Assembly (NCBI GenBank): GCA_019233165.1
Contig: JAFAMS010000012.1
Span: forward strand, 1 to 5,217
Length of the DNA: 5,217 nucleotides
Source of the DNA: Vulcanimicrobiota bacterium
GTDB taxonomy: Bacteria; Vulcanimicrobiota; Vulcanimicrobiia; Vulcanimicrobiales; Vulcanimicrobiaceae
Direction of reading: 5' to 3'
The notes under the pieces were generated by a model that saw only the letters and a list, made by a program, of their open reading frames with translations, was not told the origin of the DNA and did not search any database. The first letter of the stretch is position 1; each line of letters starts with the position of its first letter. The position numbers and the translations under genes were made by a program. Positions 1 to 5,217 of this stretch are shown here, in pieces.

Positions 1-846
1 GTGATCGGCGGCGTTGTCACGACCGGCGCCGCGGCGGTTCAAGATACGAACGGCCACGGCACGAATGTGGCCGGAATCGCCGCCGCGCAAGCGGACAACA
101 ATTACGGTTTCGCCGGCGTTGGGTATGACGCGGGGCTGCAGGCCTACCGGGTCTTCCCGAGTGCGACCGCGTCGAGCGACTGTCAGCAAGCCGACACCGC
201 CGACGAAGCGCGAGCGATCGCGGATGCGGTCGCGCACGGCGCGTCGGTTATCAACCTCAGCTTGGGTTCGCCGCAATCACAGGGCGCCGATCAGGCCGAA
301 CAGCAAGCCGTCGAGGCCGCGGTCGCGAGCGGCGTCGTCGTCGTTGCGGCTGCCGGAAACGAAGGCTCGGCCCAGCCCGATTATCCCGGCGGATATCCGG
401 GCGTCATCGCGGTCGGCGCTTCATCGACGACCGACAGCGCCGCCAACGATTACGCCGCGATCACCGGCGAGACGGTAGCCTCCTATTCGAACTCGGGGCC
501 GACGCTCGTCGCGCCCGGCGGCGATCCGCAAGGGACGTCGGACAAGGACACCTTGCACTGGATCGAAGGCTACGGAACGACGACCGCGGCGTTCGCGCGC
601 GACCAGTGCTCCGATCGGGGCGGTGTCTGCCGCGTCCTGTTTGCGGGGACCTCGCAAGCGACGCCGCAAGTGAGCGGCGCGGTCGCGCTGATGCTCGCGG
701 CGCACGGCGGTCCGCGCTCGCTCTCACCGGCGGCCGTCGCGCAGATGCTGCGTCAGACCGCGGACGTTCTACCCGGGATCGATGCAGCGCGTCAGGGCGC
801 GGGGCGGATCGACGTCGGGAACGCCGTCGCGGCGGCGCGGCGCTAG
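1..846 (+). CDS. Subtilisin-like (S8 family) serine protease, C-terminal part, 5' truncated
   Basis: This is the C-terminal 281 residues of a subtilase, a peptide-bond hydrolase that is usually exported. The catalytic His lies in NGHGTNVAGIA (His19 of the visible part), the oxyanion-hole Asn in AAAGNEG (Asn120), and the nucleophile Ser in GTSQATPQVSGAVALM (Ser218). The conserved NLSLGSP strand is at 85-91. The catalytic Asp block, any propeptide and any signal peptide should lie left of the window. The GTG at position 1 is therefore most likely an internal Val codon rather than the start. Cys203 and Cys210 flank the segment before the Ser motif and could form a small disulfide, in keeping with an extracellular enzyme; Cys61 is a third cysteine. 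The protein ends soon after the catalytic domain, with no anchor or C-terminal accessory domain. The family call is firm; substrate and exact subfamily cannot be told. Confidence 0.93.
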   Translation: MIGGVVTTGAAAVQDTNGHGTNVAGIAAAQADNNYGFAGVGYDAGLQAYRVFPSATASSDCQQADTADEARAIADAVAHGASVINLSLGSPQSQGADQAEQQAVEAAVASGVVVVAAAGNEGSAQPDYPGGYPGVIAVGASSTTDSAANDYAAITGETVASYSNSGPTLVAPGGDPQGTSDKDTLHWIEGYGTTTAAFARDQCSDRGGVCRVLFAGTSQATPQVSGAVALMLAAHGGPRSLSPAAVAQMLRQTADVLPGIDAARQGAGRIDVGNAVAAARR

Positions 847-849
847 CGC
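840..849. repeat. 10-bp perfect palindrome over the protease stop codon
   Basis: GCGCTAGCGC is self-complementary and includes the TAG stop of the protease gene (844-846). It sits in the 7-bp gap between two convergent genes. A nearby imperfect hairpin, CGAGA at 862-866 with TCTCG at 874-878, lies inside the end of the opposing gene. Neither is followed by a T run, so I do not call an intrinsic terminator. The palindrome may be chance in GC-rich DNA. Confidence 0.4.
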
Positions 850-853
850 GAAG

Positions 854-1261
854 CTAGTAGACGAGAAACGGCGTCTCGCGTTTGACCTGTCCGTCGACGG
901 AGACGTTCAGCGAATAGATCCCCTTTGAGGGGATGATGAACCCGCTCAGATCGGTCGGGAACGATTGGCGAAAGCGCAGCCCCGGAACGTAATTGATCGG
1001 GCGCGTGATATCCCAATTGATCGTGAAGACGCCCAGACTATTGCCGTCTTCTTCGACGATTTCGGCCGTAACCGTCGTCGCGGTCCCGAAGTCCGTTCCG
1101 TCGGCCGAGATCACGAGCCCGCAATTCGCCTTGAGCGCCCACGGGAACGGGCCGTCGGCCTGTACGGCATTCGCCCCGACGCCGATCAGATTGATCAGGT
1201 TGTGGTTGCCGTCCATCCACTCGGCGTGCGCGCAGAGTAAGACGGCGTCGATCTCTACCAC
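854..1261 (-). CDS. DUF6941-like protein of unknown function
   Basis: A 135-residue protein if started at GTG 1261. It begins VVEIDAVLLCAHAEW, continues through NLINLIGVG, and ends in GIYSLNVSVDGQVKRETPF. This pattern (an N-terminal 'lllcd-a' strand, an 'LNlIGvg' strand, a middle segment with E-x-x-E-D-G-N, and a C-terminal 'G-Y-...-vDG' strand pair) is what I recall for the DUF6941 family of small, mostly beta-strand proteins with no known activity. I see no signal peptide, membrane helix or catalytic motif. The frame stays open to an ATG at 1372, but that start would overlap the opposing membrane-protein gene by 48 bp and add a Pro/Ala/Arg-rich tail outside the domain, so GTG 1261 is preferred; a GGGG lies 4 bp upstream of it. 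The gene converges with the protease gene and diverges from the HdeD-like gene. Family assignment is from memory of the pattern, without a profile search. Confidence 0.68.
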   Translation of the reverse strand: MVEIDAVLLCAHAEWMDGNHNLINLIGVGANAVQADGPFPWALKANCGLVISADGTDFGTATTVTAEIVEEDGNSLGVFTINWDITRPINYVPGLRFRQSFPTDLSGFIIPSKGIYSLNVSVDGQVKRETPFLVY

Positions 1262-1324
1262 GCTACCCCGTCGTGCGGCGACGGCCCCGGGGGGCCCTCT
1301 AGCCGAGGTCGAAAGTGTGATCGA
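1262..1324. promoter_or_regulatory. Divergent intergenic region, probable promoters
   Basis: These 63 bp separate the starts of the DUF6941-like gene (minus) and the HdeD-like gene (plus), so any promoters must lie here or reach into the opposite coding region. I see no convincing -35/-10 pair on either strand. A GAGG at 1305-1308 lies 16 bp before the plus-strand ATG, too far for a good ribosome binding site. The call rests on gene orientation only. Confidence 0.4.
1283..1296. repeat. GC-only inverted repeat in the divergent gap
   Basis: GGCCCC (1283-1288) and GGGGCC (1291-1296) are perfect inverted arms separated by GG. The repeat is centred in the only divergent intergenic gap of the window, a place where an operator would make sense. 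No T run follows, so a terminator is unlikely. Short G/C palindromes occur by chance at this base composition, so function is unproven. Confidence 0.45.
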
Positions 1325-1897
1325 ATGAGCATCCGCCCCCGCGGCGGTGAGTCGCTCGCCGTCGAGTTGCAACGAGACTGGGGACTGTTCGTCCTGCGCG
1401 GCGCCGTCGTACTGGCGATCGGCGTCTTCGCGCTCGCGCGGCCGAGCCAGTTCTTCTTCGCGCTCGTCACGTTCGCCGTGCTTGCGATCGTCGGCGGCGT
1501 CTTAGCGATCGTCCATGCGATCCGGCTCTCGAGCGACCACGGCTCGGGACGCGCCGTTTTCTTCCTCGAGGGTCTCGCCGGGATCGTCCTCGGCGTCATC
1601 GTCTTCCAATACATTCACAAGACCTTATTCCTCGCATACACGGTCGCGCTTTGGACGCTCTTCGCCGGGCTCGCGATGCTCGCGCTCGTGCTGCTCGCCC
1701 GAGCGACATTGCCGCTTGCTTGGCTTTGGGGATTGCTCGGTGCTGCTTTTGTCGCAGTCGCGTGTTGGCTTCTGCTGTACCCTGGGGCCGCCACCCTTGG
1801 TCCTTCCTTTATCGTCGGGTTGCTCGCGACCGCAGTCGGCCTCGGGCTCATCATCCTCGGTCTTGGATTGCGCACCTCCGGCGGAAGCACGCACTAA
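1325..1897 (+). CDS. HdeD/DUF308 family six-helix membrane protein
   Basis: A 190-residue integral membrane protein of the HdeD (DUF308) family, named for the E. coli acid-resistance membrane protein; molecular function is unknown for most members. Hydrophobic segments lie near residues 21-39, 43-65, 77-96, 100-124, 130-152 and 160-183, giving the six helices arranged as three pairs expected of the family. The start of helix 1 reads W-G-L-F-V-L-R-G, matching the common 'W-x-l-l-l-r-G' entry of HdeD proteins, and R39-P40-S41 follows helix 1 as usual. Length matches the family. The short N-terminal tail and polar C-terminal tail are both probably cytoplasmic. ATG 1325 is the only reasonable start although its ribosome binding site is weak. 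The stop is 18 bp before korA on the same strand, so co-transcription is likely; a metabolic link to KorAB is not established. Confidence 0.85.
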   Translation: MSIRPRGGESLAVELQRDWGLFVLRGAVVLAIGVFALARPSQFFFALVTFAVLAIVGGVLAIVHAIRLSSDHGSGRAVFFLEGLAGIVLGVIVFQYIHKTLFLAYTVALWTLFAGLAMLALVLLARATLPLAWLWGLLGAAFVAVACWLLLYPGAATLGPSFIVGLLATAVGLGLIILGLGLRTSGGSTH

Positions 1898-1915
1898 GCC
1901 GAAGAAAAACTACGG

Positions 1916-3685
1916 ATGATCGTCAACAACATCGAGATCATGTTCGGCGGCCAAGCCGGCGACGGCAGCTTGACGACGGGCGATCTCATCGCCGGCGTCT
2001 TCAAGCGCATGGGCCTTGAAGTCTACACGTACAAAGATTTCCCGTCCCGGATCCGTGGCGGACACACCAACTACGTGATTCGCGCAGGCGAGAGCAAGAA
2101 TTACGGGATGGCCGACTTCGTCGACGGACTCGTCGCCTTCGATTTAGAAGCGGTCGAATCGCACATCGAAGAGATGCGCCCGGGCGGCTTCGTGATCTTC
2201 GATAACAGCTCCGAGCAGGTTCCCGAGAATCTTCGGCGATCCGACGTCAACTGGTACGAAGTCCCGCTCGCCAAGATCGCAAAGGACGAGCTGAAAGCCG
2301 AGATCGTTCGCAACACAATCTCGCTCGGCGTTCTGGGGCGCCTGATCGCGATGGATCCGGAGATCGTGCACGCCGACGTGGCGGCGCTGTGGCAGCGCAA
2401 AGGCGAGAAAGTCGTCGAGATGAACGTCGCCGCCGTTACGGCCGGGGAACGGTATGTTGATGAACACTTCGCCGACCGGCCCAGCGGCTACGGATTGCGC
2501 TCGGGCGCGGACGGCGATCGTTTGTTGATGATGGGCAACGACGCGATCGCGTTCGGCTCGCTCGCCGGCGGCTGCCGCTTCATGTCAGGCTACCCGATTA
2601 CGCCGGCCACCGACGTCCTCGAATGGATGGCAAAGTATCTTCCGCGCGATGGCGGCGTCGCGATTCAGGCCGAGGACGAGCTCTCCGCGATCAACATGGC
2701 CCTCGGCGCTGCGTTCACCGGCGTTCGCGCGATGACGGCAACCTCCGGGCCCGGTCAGTCGCTGATGACGGAAGCGATCGGTCTCGCGGGCGTCCTCGAA
2801 ATCCCCGTCGTCATCGTCGAGTGCGCGCGTGCGGGTCCGTCGACTGGGATGCCCACGAAAACCGAACAGAGCAATCTCAACCACTTGATTTTTAGCGGAC
2901 ACGGAGAGATTCCGAAAGTCGTGCTCGCACCCGGGACGGTAGAAGAATCGTTCTATCTCGCCGCGCACGCATTCAACCTGGCCGAAAAGTACCAGCTTCC
3001 GGTGTTCGTTCTCACCGAGCAGGCGCTGTGTCAGAGCAAAGCGACGCTCCCGTTGCTCGAGTTCGGAGCCATCGAGATCGATCGCGGCAAGCTGCACTCC
3101 AACGGAAAACTGACGTTCGGCGAATACAAACGCTTCGAGTTCACCCACGACGGCGTCTCACCGCGCGCTATCCCAGGGACCGAAGGCGGGATGCATCTCG
3201 CGGCCGGCTCGGAGCACAACGACGCAGGCGTCATCACCGAGAATTACCGCAATCGCGAACGCATGATGGAGAAGCGGATGCGGAAGCTGGAAACGATGCG
3301 CGAAGATCTGCCGAAAGGCAACGTCCTCGGGGACCCGGCGGCCGAGATCGCGATTCTCGGTTGGGGCGCGAACCGCGGTCCGATCGCCGAAGCGCAGGAT
3401 CGCCTCCGCGAGCGCGGGATCGCGACGCGATTCCTCCAGCTGCGAACCCTTTGGCCGTTCCCCGACGACGAAGTCCGCAACTTCATCGCCGGCGCGAAGC
3501 ACGTCTTCGTCGTCGAGAACAACTTTACGGGACAGCTCGAACGGCTCATTCGCGCGGTCGTGGGACCGCTCGCGCACATGCACGGCGTGCGCAAGTACAA
3601 CGGTCGCGCGTTTCGTCCGATCGAGATCATCGAGCCGATCGAGGAGCGCGCCAAAAAGCCGATCCTAAAGGCAGTGGGAGCGTAG
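1916..3685 (+). CDS. korA: 2-oxoacid:ferredoxin oxidoreductase, fused gamma-alpha subunit (probable 2-oxoglutarate type)
   Basis: A 589-residue large subunit that with KorB oxidatively decarboxylates a 2-oxoacid with CoA to the acyl-CoA and CO2, reducing ferredoxin in the cytoplasm. Residues 1 to about 185 form the gamma domain, with the opening glycine-rich GGQAGDG (11-17) and the SRIRGGH block (44-50). The alpha pyrimidine-binding domain begins near 200 and carries the family signature YPITP (226-230), the acidic EDE at 253-255 and TSGPGQS (277-282 region). GPSTGMPTKTEQ (307-318) follows; Lys315 occupies a place where I recall Arg in some archaeal homologues. A C-terminal transketolase-like domain includes LGWGANRG (481-488) and FVVENNFTGQ (531-540). 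Only three cysteines (220, 303, 372) occur, with no CxxC clusters, so this subunit holds no iron-sulfur centre. There is no fused ferredoxin domain. Start at ATG 1916 leaves nine residues before the glycine loop, as is normal. The korB ATG follows the stop by 2 bp. Confidence 0.95.
   Translation: MIVNNIEIMFGGQAGDGSLTTGDLIAGVFKRMGLEVYTYKDFPSRIRGGHTNYVIRAGESKNYGMADFVDGLVAFDLEAVESHIEEMRPGGFVIFDNSSEQVPENLRRSDVNWYEVPLAKIAKDELKAEIVRNTISLGVLGRLIAMDPEIVHADVAALWQRKGEKVVEMNVAAVTAGERYVDEHFADRPSGYGLRSGADGDRLLMMGNDAIAFGSLAGGCRFMSGYPITPATDVLEWMAKYLPRDGGVAIQAEDELSAINMALGAAFTGVRAMTATSGPGQSLMTEAIGLAGVLEIPVVIVECARAGPSTGMPTKTEQSNLNHLIFSGHGEIPKVVLAPGTVEESFYLAAHAFNLAEKYQLPVFVLTEQALCQSKATLPLLEFGAIEIDRGKLHSNGKLTFGEYKRFEFTHDGVSPRAIPGTEGGMHLAAGSEHNDAGVITENYRNRERMMEKRMRKLETMREDLPKGNVLGDPAAEIAILGWGANRGPIAEAQDRLRERGIATRFLQLRTLWPFPDDEVRNFIAGAKHVFVVENNFTGQLERLIRAVVGPLAHMHGVRKYNGRAFRPIEIIEPIEERAKKPILKAVGA
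3676..3680 (+). promoter_or_regulatory. Ribosome binding site of korB
   Basis: GGGAG sits 7 bp before the korB ATG (3688), inside the last codons of korA. It is the clearest Shine-Dalgarno site in the window, fixes the korB start, and suggests translational coupling across the 2-bp gap. Confidence 0.75.
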
Positions 3686-3687
3686 TC

Positions 3688-4554
3688 ATGGCCGGCGTTT
3701 TGACCCCGAAGGATTTTGCGACCGCGACGCCGTCGTGGTGGTGCCCCGGTTGCGGCGATTTCGGCGTCCTCTCGGCGCTGAAGTCCGCGCTTGCGGAGCT
3801 GGGAAAACAACCCAAAGACGTCGCGTTCGTCTCGGGAATCGGTTGCTCCGGAAAGATCAGCGGCTACCTTCATTCCTATGCGTTCCACGGCGTGCACGGC
3901 CGGGCGCTCCCCGTCGCAACCGCGGTGAAGCTCGCAAATCACGAGTTGACGGTGATCGCGGCCGGCGGTGACGGCGACGGCTACGCGATCGGGGCCGGAC
4001 ACTTCATTCATGCGGTGCGCCGCAATCCGGACATGACGTACATCGTGATGGACAACCAGACGTACGGCCTCACGAAGGGACAGAGCTCGCCGACGAGTCA
4101 GACCGGCTACGTCACCGGGACGAGCCCGAACGGCAATCCGGAAGCTCCGATCAACGGCCTCGCGCTCGCGCTTGCTGCCGGAGCGACATTCTTGGCTCGC
4201 GGCTTTTCCGCGCAACCCAAAGCACTCGTGGAGCTGATCAAGGCGGCGATCGAGCACAAAGGCTTCTCGATCGTCGAGGTCGAGTCGCCGTGCGTAACCT
4301 ACAACAAGATCAATACGTACGCGTGGTTCAAAGACAACGTCTACAACGTCGCCGAGGCCGGACACGATCCGAGCGACAGGAACGCGGCGTTCAACGTGCT
4401 GATGGCCGAGGGGAAATTGCCCCTCGGGATCATCTATCGCACCTCGCGACCGACACTTGAAGAGCTGGCGCTCAAGTCCGCAGTTCCCGTCGTCAAAGCC
4501 GAGCTCGGATCCGACCTCGCCGGATTCGCGAAGCTCCAGGAAGCGTTTCGCTAG
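3688..4554 (+). CDS. korB: 2-oxoacid:ferredoxin oxidoreductase beta subunit (probable 2-oxoglutarate type)
   Basis: A 288-residue subunit that binds thiamine diphosphate and the [4Fe-4S] cluster and passes electrons to ferredoxin. WWCPGCGD (17-24) supplies Cys19 and Cys22, GIGCSGK gives Cys53, and SPCVTYN gives Cys202. Their spacing closely follows Cys12, Cys15, Cys46 and Cys197, the cluster ligands of the Sulfolobus enzyme as I recall it. The thiamine diphosphate/Mg motif is GGDGDG (93-98, Asp95) with Asn123 in DNQTYGLTKGQ. Lys56 and Leu128 align with Sulfolobus Lys49 and Leu123, reported as substrate-selecting; this favours 2-oxoglutarate over pyruvate. The length fits the short beta subunits of archaeal and many bacterial enzymes rather than the longer mycobacterial KorB. 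No ferredoxin-like delta subunit lies next to it, so a separate ferredoxin must accept electrons. The stop is 3 bp from the end of the opposing gene. Enzyme class is firm; substrate is inferred. Confidence 0.95.
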   Translation: MAGVLTPKDFATATPSWWCPGCGDFGVLSALKSALAELGKQPKDVAFVSGIGCSGKISGYLHSYAFHGVHGRALPVATAVKLANHELTVIAAGGDGDGYAIGAGHFIHAVRRNPDMTYIVMDNQTYGLTKGQSSPTSQTGYVTGTSPNGNPEAPINGLALALAAGATFLARGFSAQPKALVELIKAAIEHKGFSIVEVESPCVTYNKINTYAWFKDNVYNVAEAGHDPSDRNAAFNVLMAEGKLPLGIIYRTSRPTLEELALKSAVPVVKAELGSDLAGFAKLQEAFR

Positions 4555-4556
4555 CG
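4549..4556. repeat. 8-bp palindrome over the korB stop codon
   Basis: CGCTAGCG contains the korB TAG (4552-4554) and repeats the core of the palindrome found over the protease stop at 840-849. AAGCG (4541-4545) and CGCTT (4555-4559) could also pair as a 5-bp stem around it. There is no T run, so terminator function between the two convergent genes is uncertain. Confidence 0.35.
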
Positions 4557-4557
4557 C

Positions 4558-4929
4558 TTAGTTCCCGATCGACTTGAACGTCTGACCGCCGGTCACGTTC
4601 TTGTTCTTCCCCGGCGGATGAGTGTTCGGCGTCGGCGACGCTAGGATCTGGTACATCATGTCGGGCGTCACGACGACCGACTGGTTCCACCACGGCGGCG
4701 GCGTTCCGTAGCCGTTCCACCGGCGGCGGTTATTGCCGTTGTTTCCGTTATTGCCGTTGTTGCCGTGCTTTTGACCGTTCGCACTGGTCCCGCCGCCGCC
4801 CGAACCCGGGCCGCCCGAACGCGCACCGCCGCCTTGCGATGAGCCGCCCGAATTCTGTTGTTGCGCGCCGGCGAATGCACCGGTGGCGAAGACGACGGCG
4901 AAGGCGAGAAGCATCGACCAGGCTCGCAT
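4558..4929 (-). CDS. Small secreted low-complexity protein with GNN repeats, function unknown
   Basis: A 123-residue protein I do not recognise. It begins with a typical signal peptide: MRAW, a hydrophobic core MLLAFAVVFATGAF, then A-G-A with likely signal peptidase I cleavage after Ala22, leaving QQQ. The mature part is first Gly/Ser-rich (27-50), then four GNN triplets at 56-67, a basic RRRW, an aromatic/proline patch TPPPWWNQS (76-84), and a more ordered-looking stretch VVVTPDMMYQILASPTPNT (85-103) before a Lys/Gly/Asn tail. There are no cysteines and no further membrane helix, so it is probably released or periplasmic. The signal peptide and the change from low complexity to ordinary sequence argue for a real gene rather than a shadow of GC-rich DNA. 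It starts 27 bp after the dehydrogenase stop on the same strand and may share its transcript. Its own ribosome binding site is poor: a GGGAG lies 14 bp upstream. Confidence 0.72.
   Translation of the reverse strand: MRAWSMLLAFAVVFATGAFAGAQQQNSGGSSQGGGARSGGPGSGGGGTSANGQKHGNNGNNGNNGNNRRRWNGYGTPPPWWNQSVVVTPDMMYQILASPTPNTHPPGKNKNVTGGQTFKSIGN
4729..4764 (-). repeat. Four tandem 9-bp units encoding Gly-Asn-Asn
   Basis: Read on the minus strand, four consecutive 9-bp units of the form GGM-AAY-AAC encode GNN four times (residues 56-67 of the small secreted protein). Units differ at third codon positions (GGC/GGA, AAC/AAT), so the repeat is not freshly duplicated and the amino-acid pattern appears maintained. 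Copy number might vary between strains. Confidence 0.8.
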
Positions 4930-4956
4930 GCGCCCGGACTTCGCTCCCGCGTCCTC

Positions 4957-5217
4957 CTACGCCCGCAAAGCGAGCCCGAGTTGCGCGATAATGGCGTCGG
5001 TCACTTCCGTCGTCGTCGACGTCCCCCCGAGATCAGGGGTTCGTACCCGGCGTTCGCTCAGAACGTGCCCAACCGCGCGCTCGACCGCCTTGGCGGCTTC
5101 GGCCTCGCCGAGCCATTCGAGCATCAGCCCCGCAGCGAGGATCGCCGCCGTCGGGTTCGCTTTGTGCTGTCCGGCGATATCCGGCGCGGAGCCGTGGATC
5201 GGCTCGAACATGCTCGG
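4957..5217 (-). CDS. Isocitrate/isopropylmalate dehydrogenase family enzyme, C-terminal 86 residues, 5' truncated
   Basis: The fragment opens [17 protein letters not shown] and continues [19 protein letters not shown], then [19 protein letters not shown] near the end. This is the C-terminus of the decarboxylating beta-hydroxyacid dehydrogenases (isopropylmalate, isocitrate, homoisocitrate, tartrate/D-malate). The family has a two-domain fold without a Rossmann domain, and the HGSAPDIAG loop binds the cofactor adenosine. Asp-Ile in this loop, where NADP-dependent E. coli isocitrate dehydrogenase has Lys-Tyr, points to NAD+ as cofactor. The RTPDLGG-x-x-TT-x-EVTDAI ending looks closer to tartrate/homoisocitrate/NAD-isocitrate types than to classical LeuB, but substrate-binding residues lie outside the window, so no gene symbol is given. 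The ATG at 5211 is an internal Met because the conserved sequence continues to the window edge. It lies 27 bp upstream of the small secreted gene. Confidence 0.92.
   Translation of the reverse strand, partial: PSMFEPIHGSAPDIAGQHKANPTAAILAAGLMLEWLGEAEAAKAVERAVGHVLSERRVRTPDLGGTSTTTEVTDAIIAQLGLALRA

Noticed and set aside
1..3. GTG at position 1 as the protease start
   Set aside because: A subtilase needs the catalytic Asp region and normally a signal peptide upstream; none is present, so the gene is cut by the window edge.
862..878. Possible intrinsic terminator for the protease gene (CGAGA/TCTCG stem)
   Set aside because: The stem is only 5 bp, has no following T run, and lies within the coding end of the opposing gene.
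965..1328. Plus-strand frames (91 and 111 codons) opposite the DUF6941-like gene
   Set aside because: They lack motifs, while the minus-strand frame shows a coherent domain pattern of alternating hydrophobic strands.
1255..1614. 119-codon minus-strand frame across the divergent gap
   Set aside because: Low-quality Pro/Arg/Ser/Thr-rich translation opposite the HdeD-like gene and overlapping the DUF6941-like start.
2585..3148. 187-codon antisense frame within korA
   Set aside because: It lies wholly opposite the conserved alpha domain of KorA and has no recognisable motif or ribosome binding site.
3028..3687. Long open frame upstream of korB, in frame with it, suggesting a 508-residue protein
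   Set aside because: The translation before 3688 is Arg/Asp/Pro-rich and is a shadow of korA, which has full family motifs in its own frame. KorB's conserved start and its GGGAG site fix the ATG at 3688.
3244..4365. 373-codon open frame antisense to korA/korB
   Set aside because: Arg-rich and without domain motifs; typical of antisense frames opposite GC-rich genes with strong third-position bias.

Overview
The window (5,217 bp, GC-rich, with strong G/C third-position bias in every gene) looks like ordinary chromosomal sequence from a high-GC bacterium. No 16S rRNA or other lineage marker is present, so the phylum cannot be fixed. The mix of a fused gamma-alpha KorA, a short KorB, an HdeD-like membrane protein and a DUF6941-like protein would fit a soil-type lineage such as Eremiobacterota, Actinobacteriota or Chloroflexota, but this is a guess. 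There are no tRNA or rRNA genes, CRISPR arrays, insertion sequences or phage genes.

Layout, left to right. (1) The C-terminal part of a subtilisin-like (S8) serine protease runs off the left edge on the + strand. (2) A short minus-strand gene resembling the DUF6941 family converges on it, with 7 bp between the stop codons. (3) A 63-bp divergent gap holds a perfect G/C inverted repeat. (4) A plus-strand cluster follows: a six-helix HdeD/DUF308 membrane protein, then korA (fused gamma and alpha domains) and korB, which encode a 2-oxoacid:ferredoxin oxidoreductase most likely acting on 2-oxoglutarate. Gaps of 18 bp and 2 bp suggest co-transcription. (5) A minus-strand gene for a small secreted low-complexity protein with a GNN tandem repeat converges on korB with 3 bp between stops. 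(6) The C-terminus of an NAD-type isocitrate/isopropylmalate dehydrogenase family enzyme enters from the right edge on the minus strand, 27 bp upstream of the small secreted gene.

How the genes fit together. KorAB would convert 2-oxoglutarate and CoA to succinyl-CoA and CO2 while reducing ferredoxin, in place of or beside the NAD-linked 2-oxoglutarate dehydrogenase complex. If the right-edge enzyme is an isocitrate dehydrogenase, it would supply KorAB's substrate, but the fragment cannot separate that from isopropylmalate, homoisocitrate or tartrate/malate dehydrogenase. The protease, the DUF6941-like protein and the secreted repeat protein have no evident link to this metabolism.

I do not see a convincing new biological system. 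The most useful leads are the substrate-reading residues in KorB, the HdeD-korAB linkage, the pairing with an NAD-type decarboxylating dehydrogenase, and the uncharacterised secreted protein.
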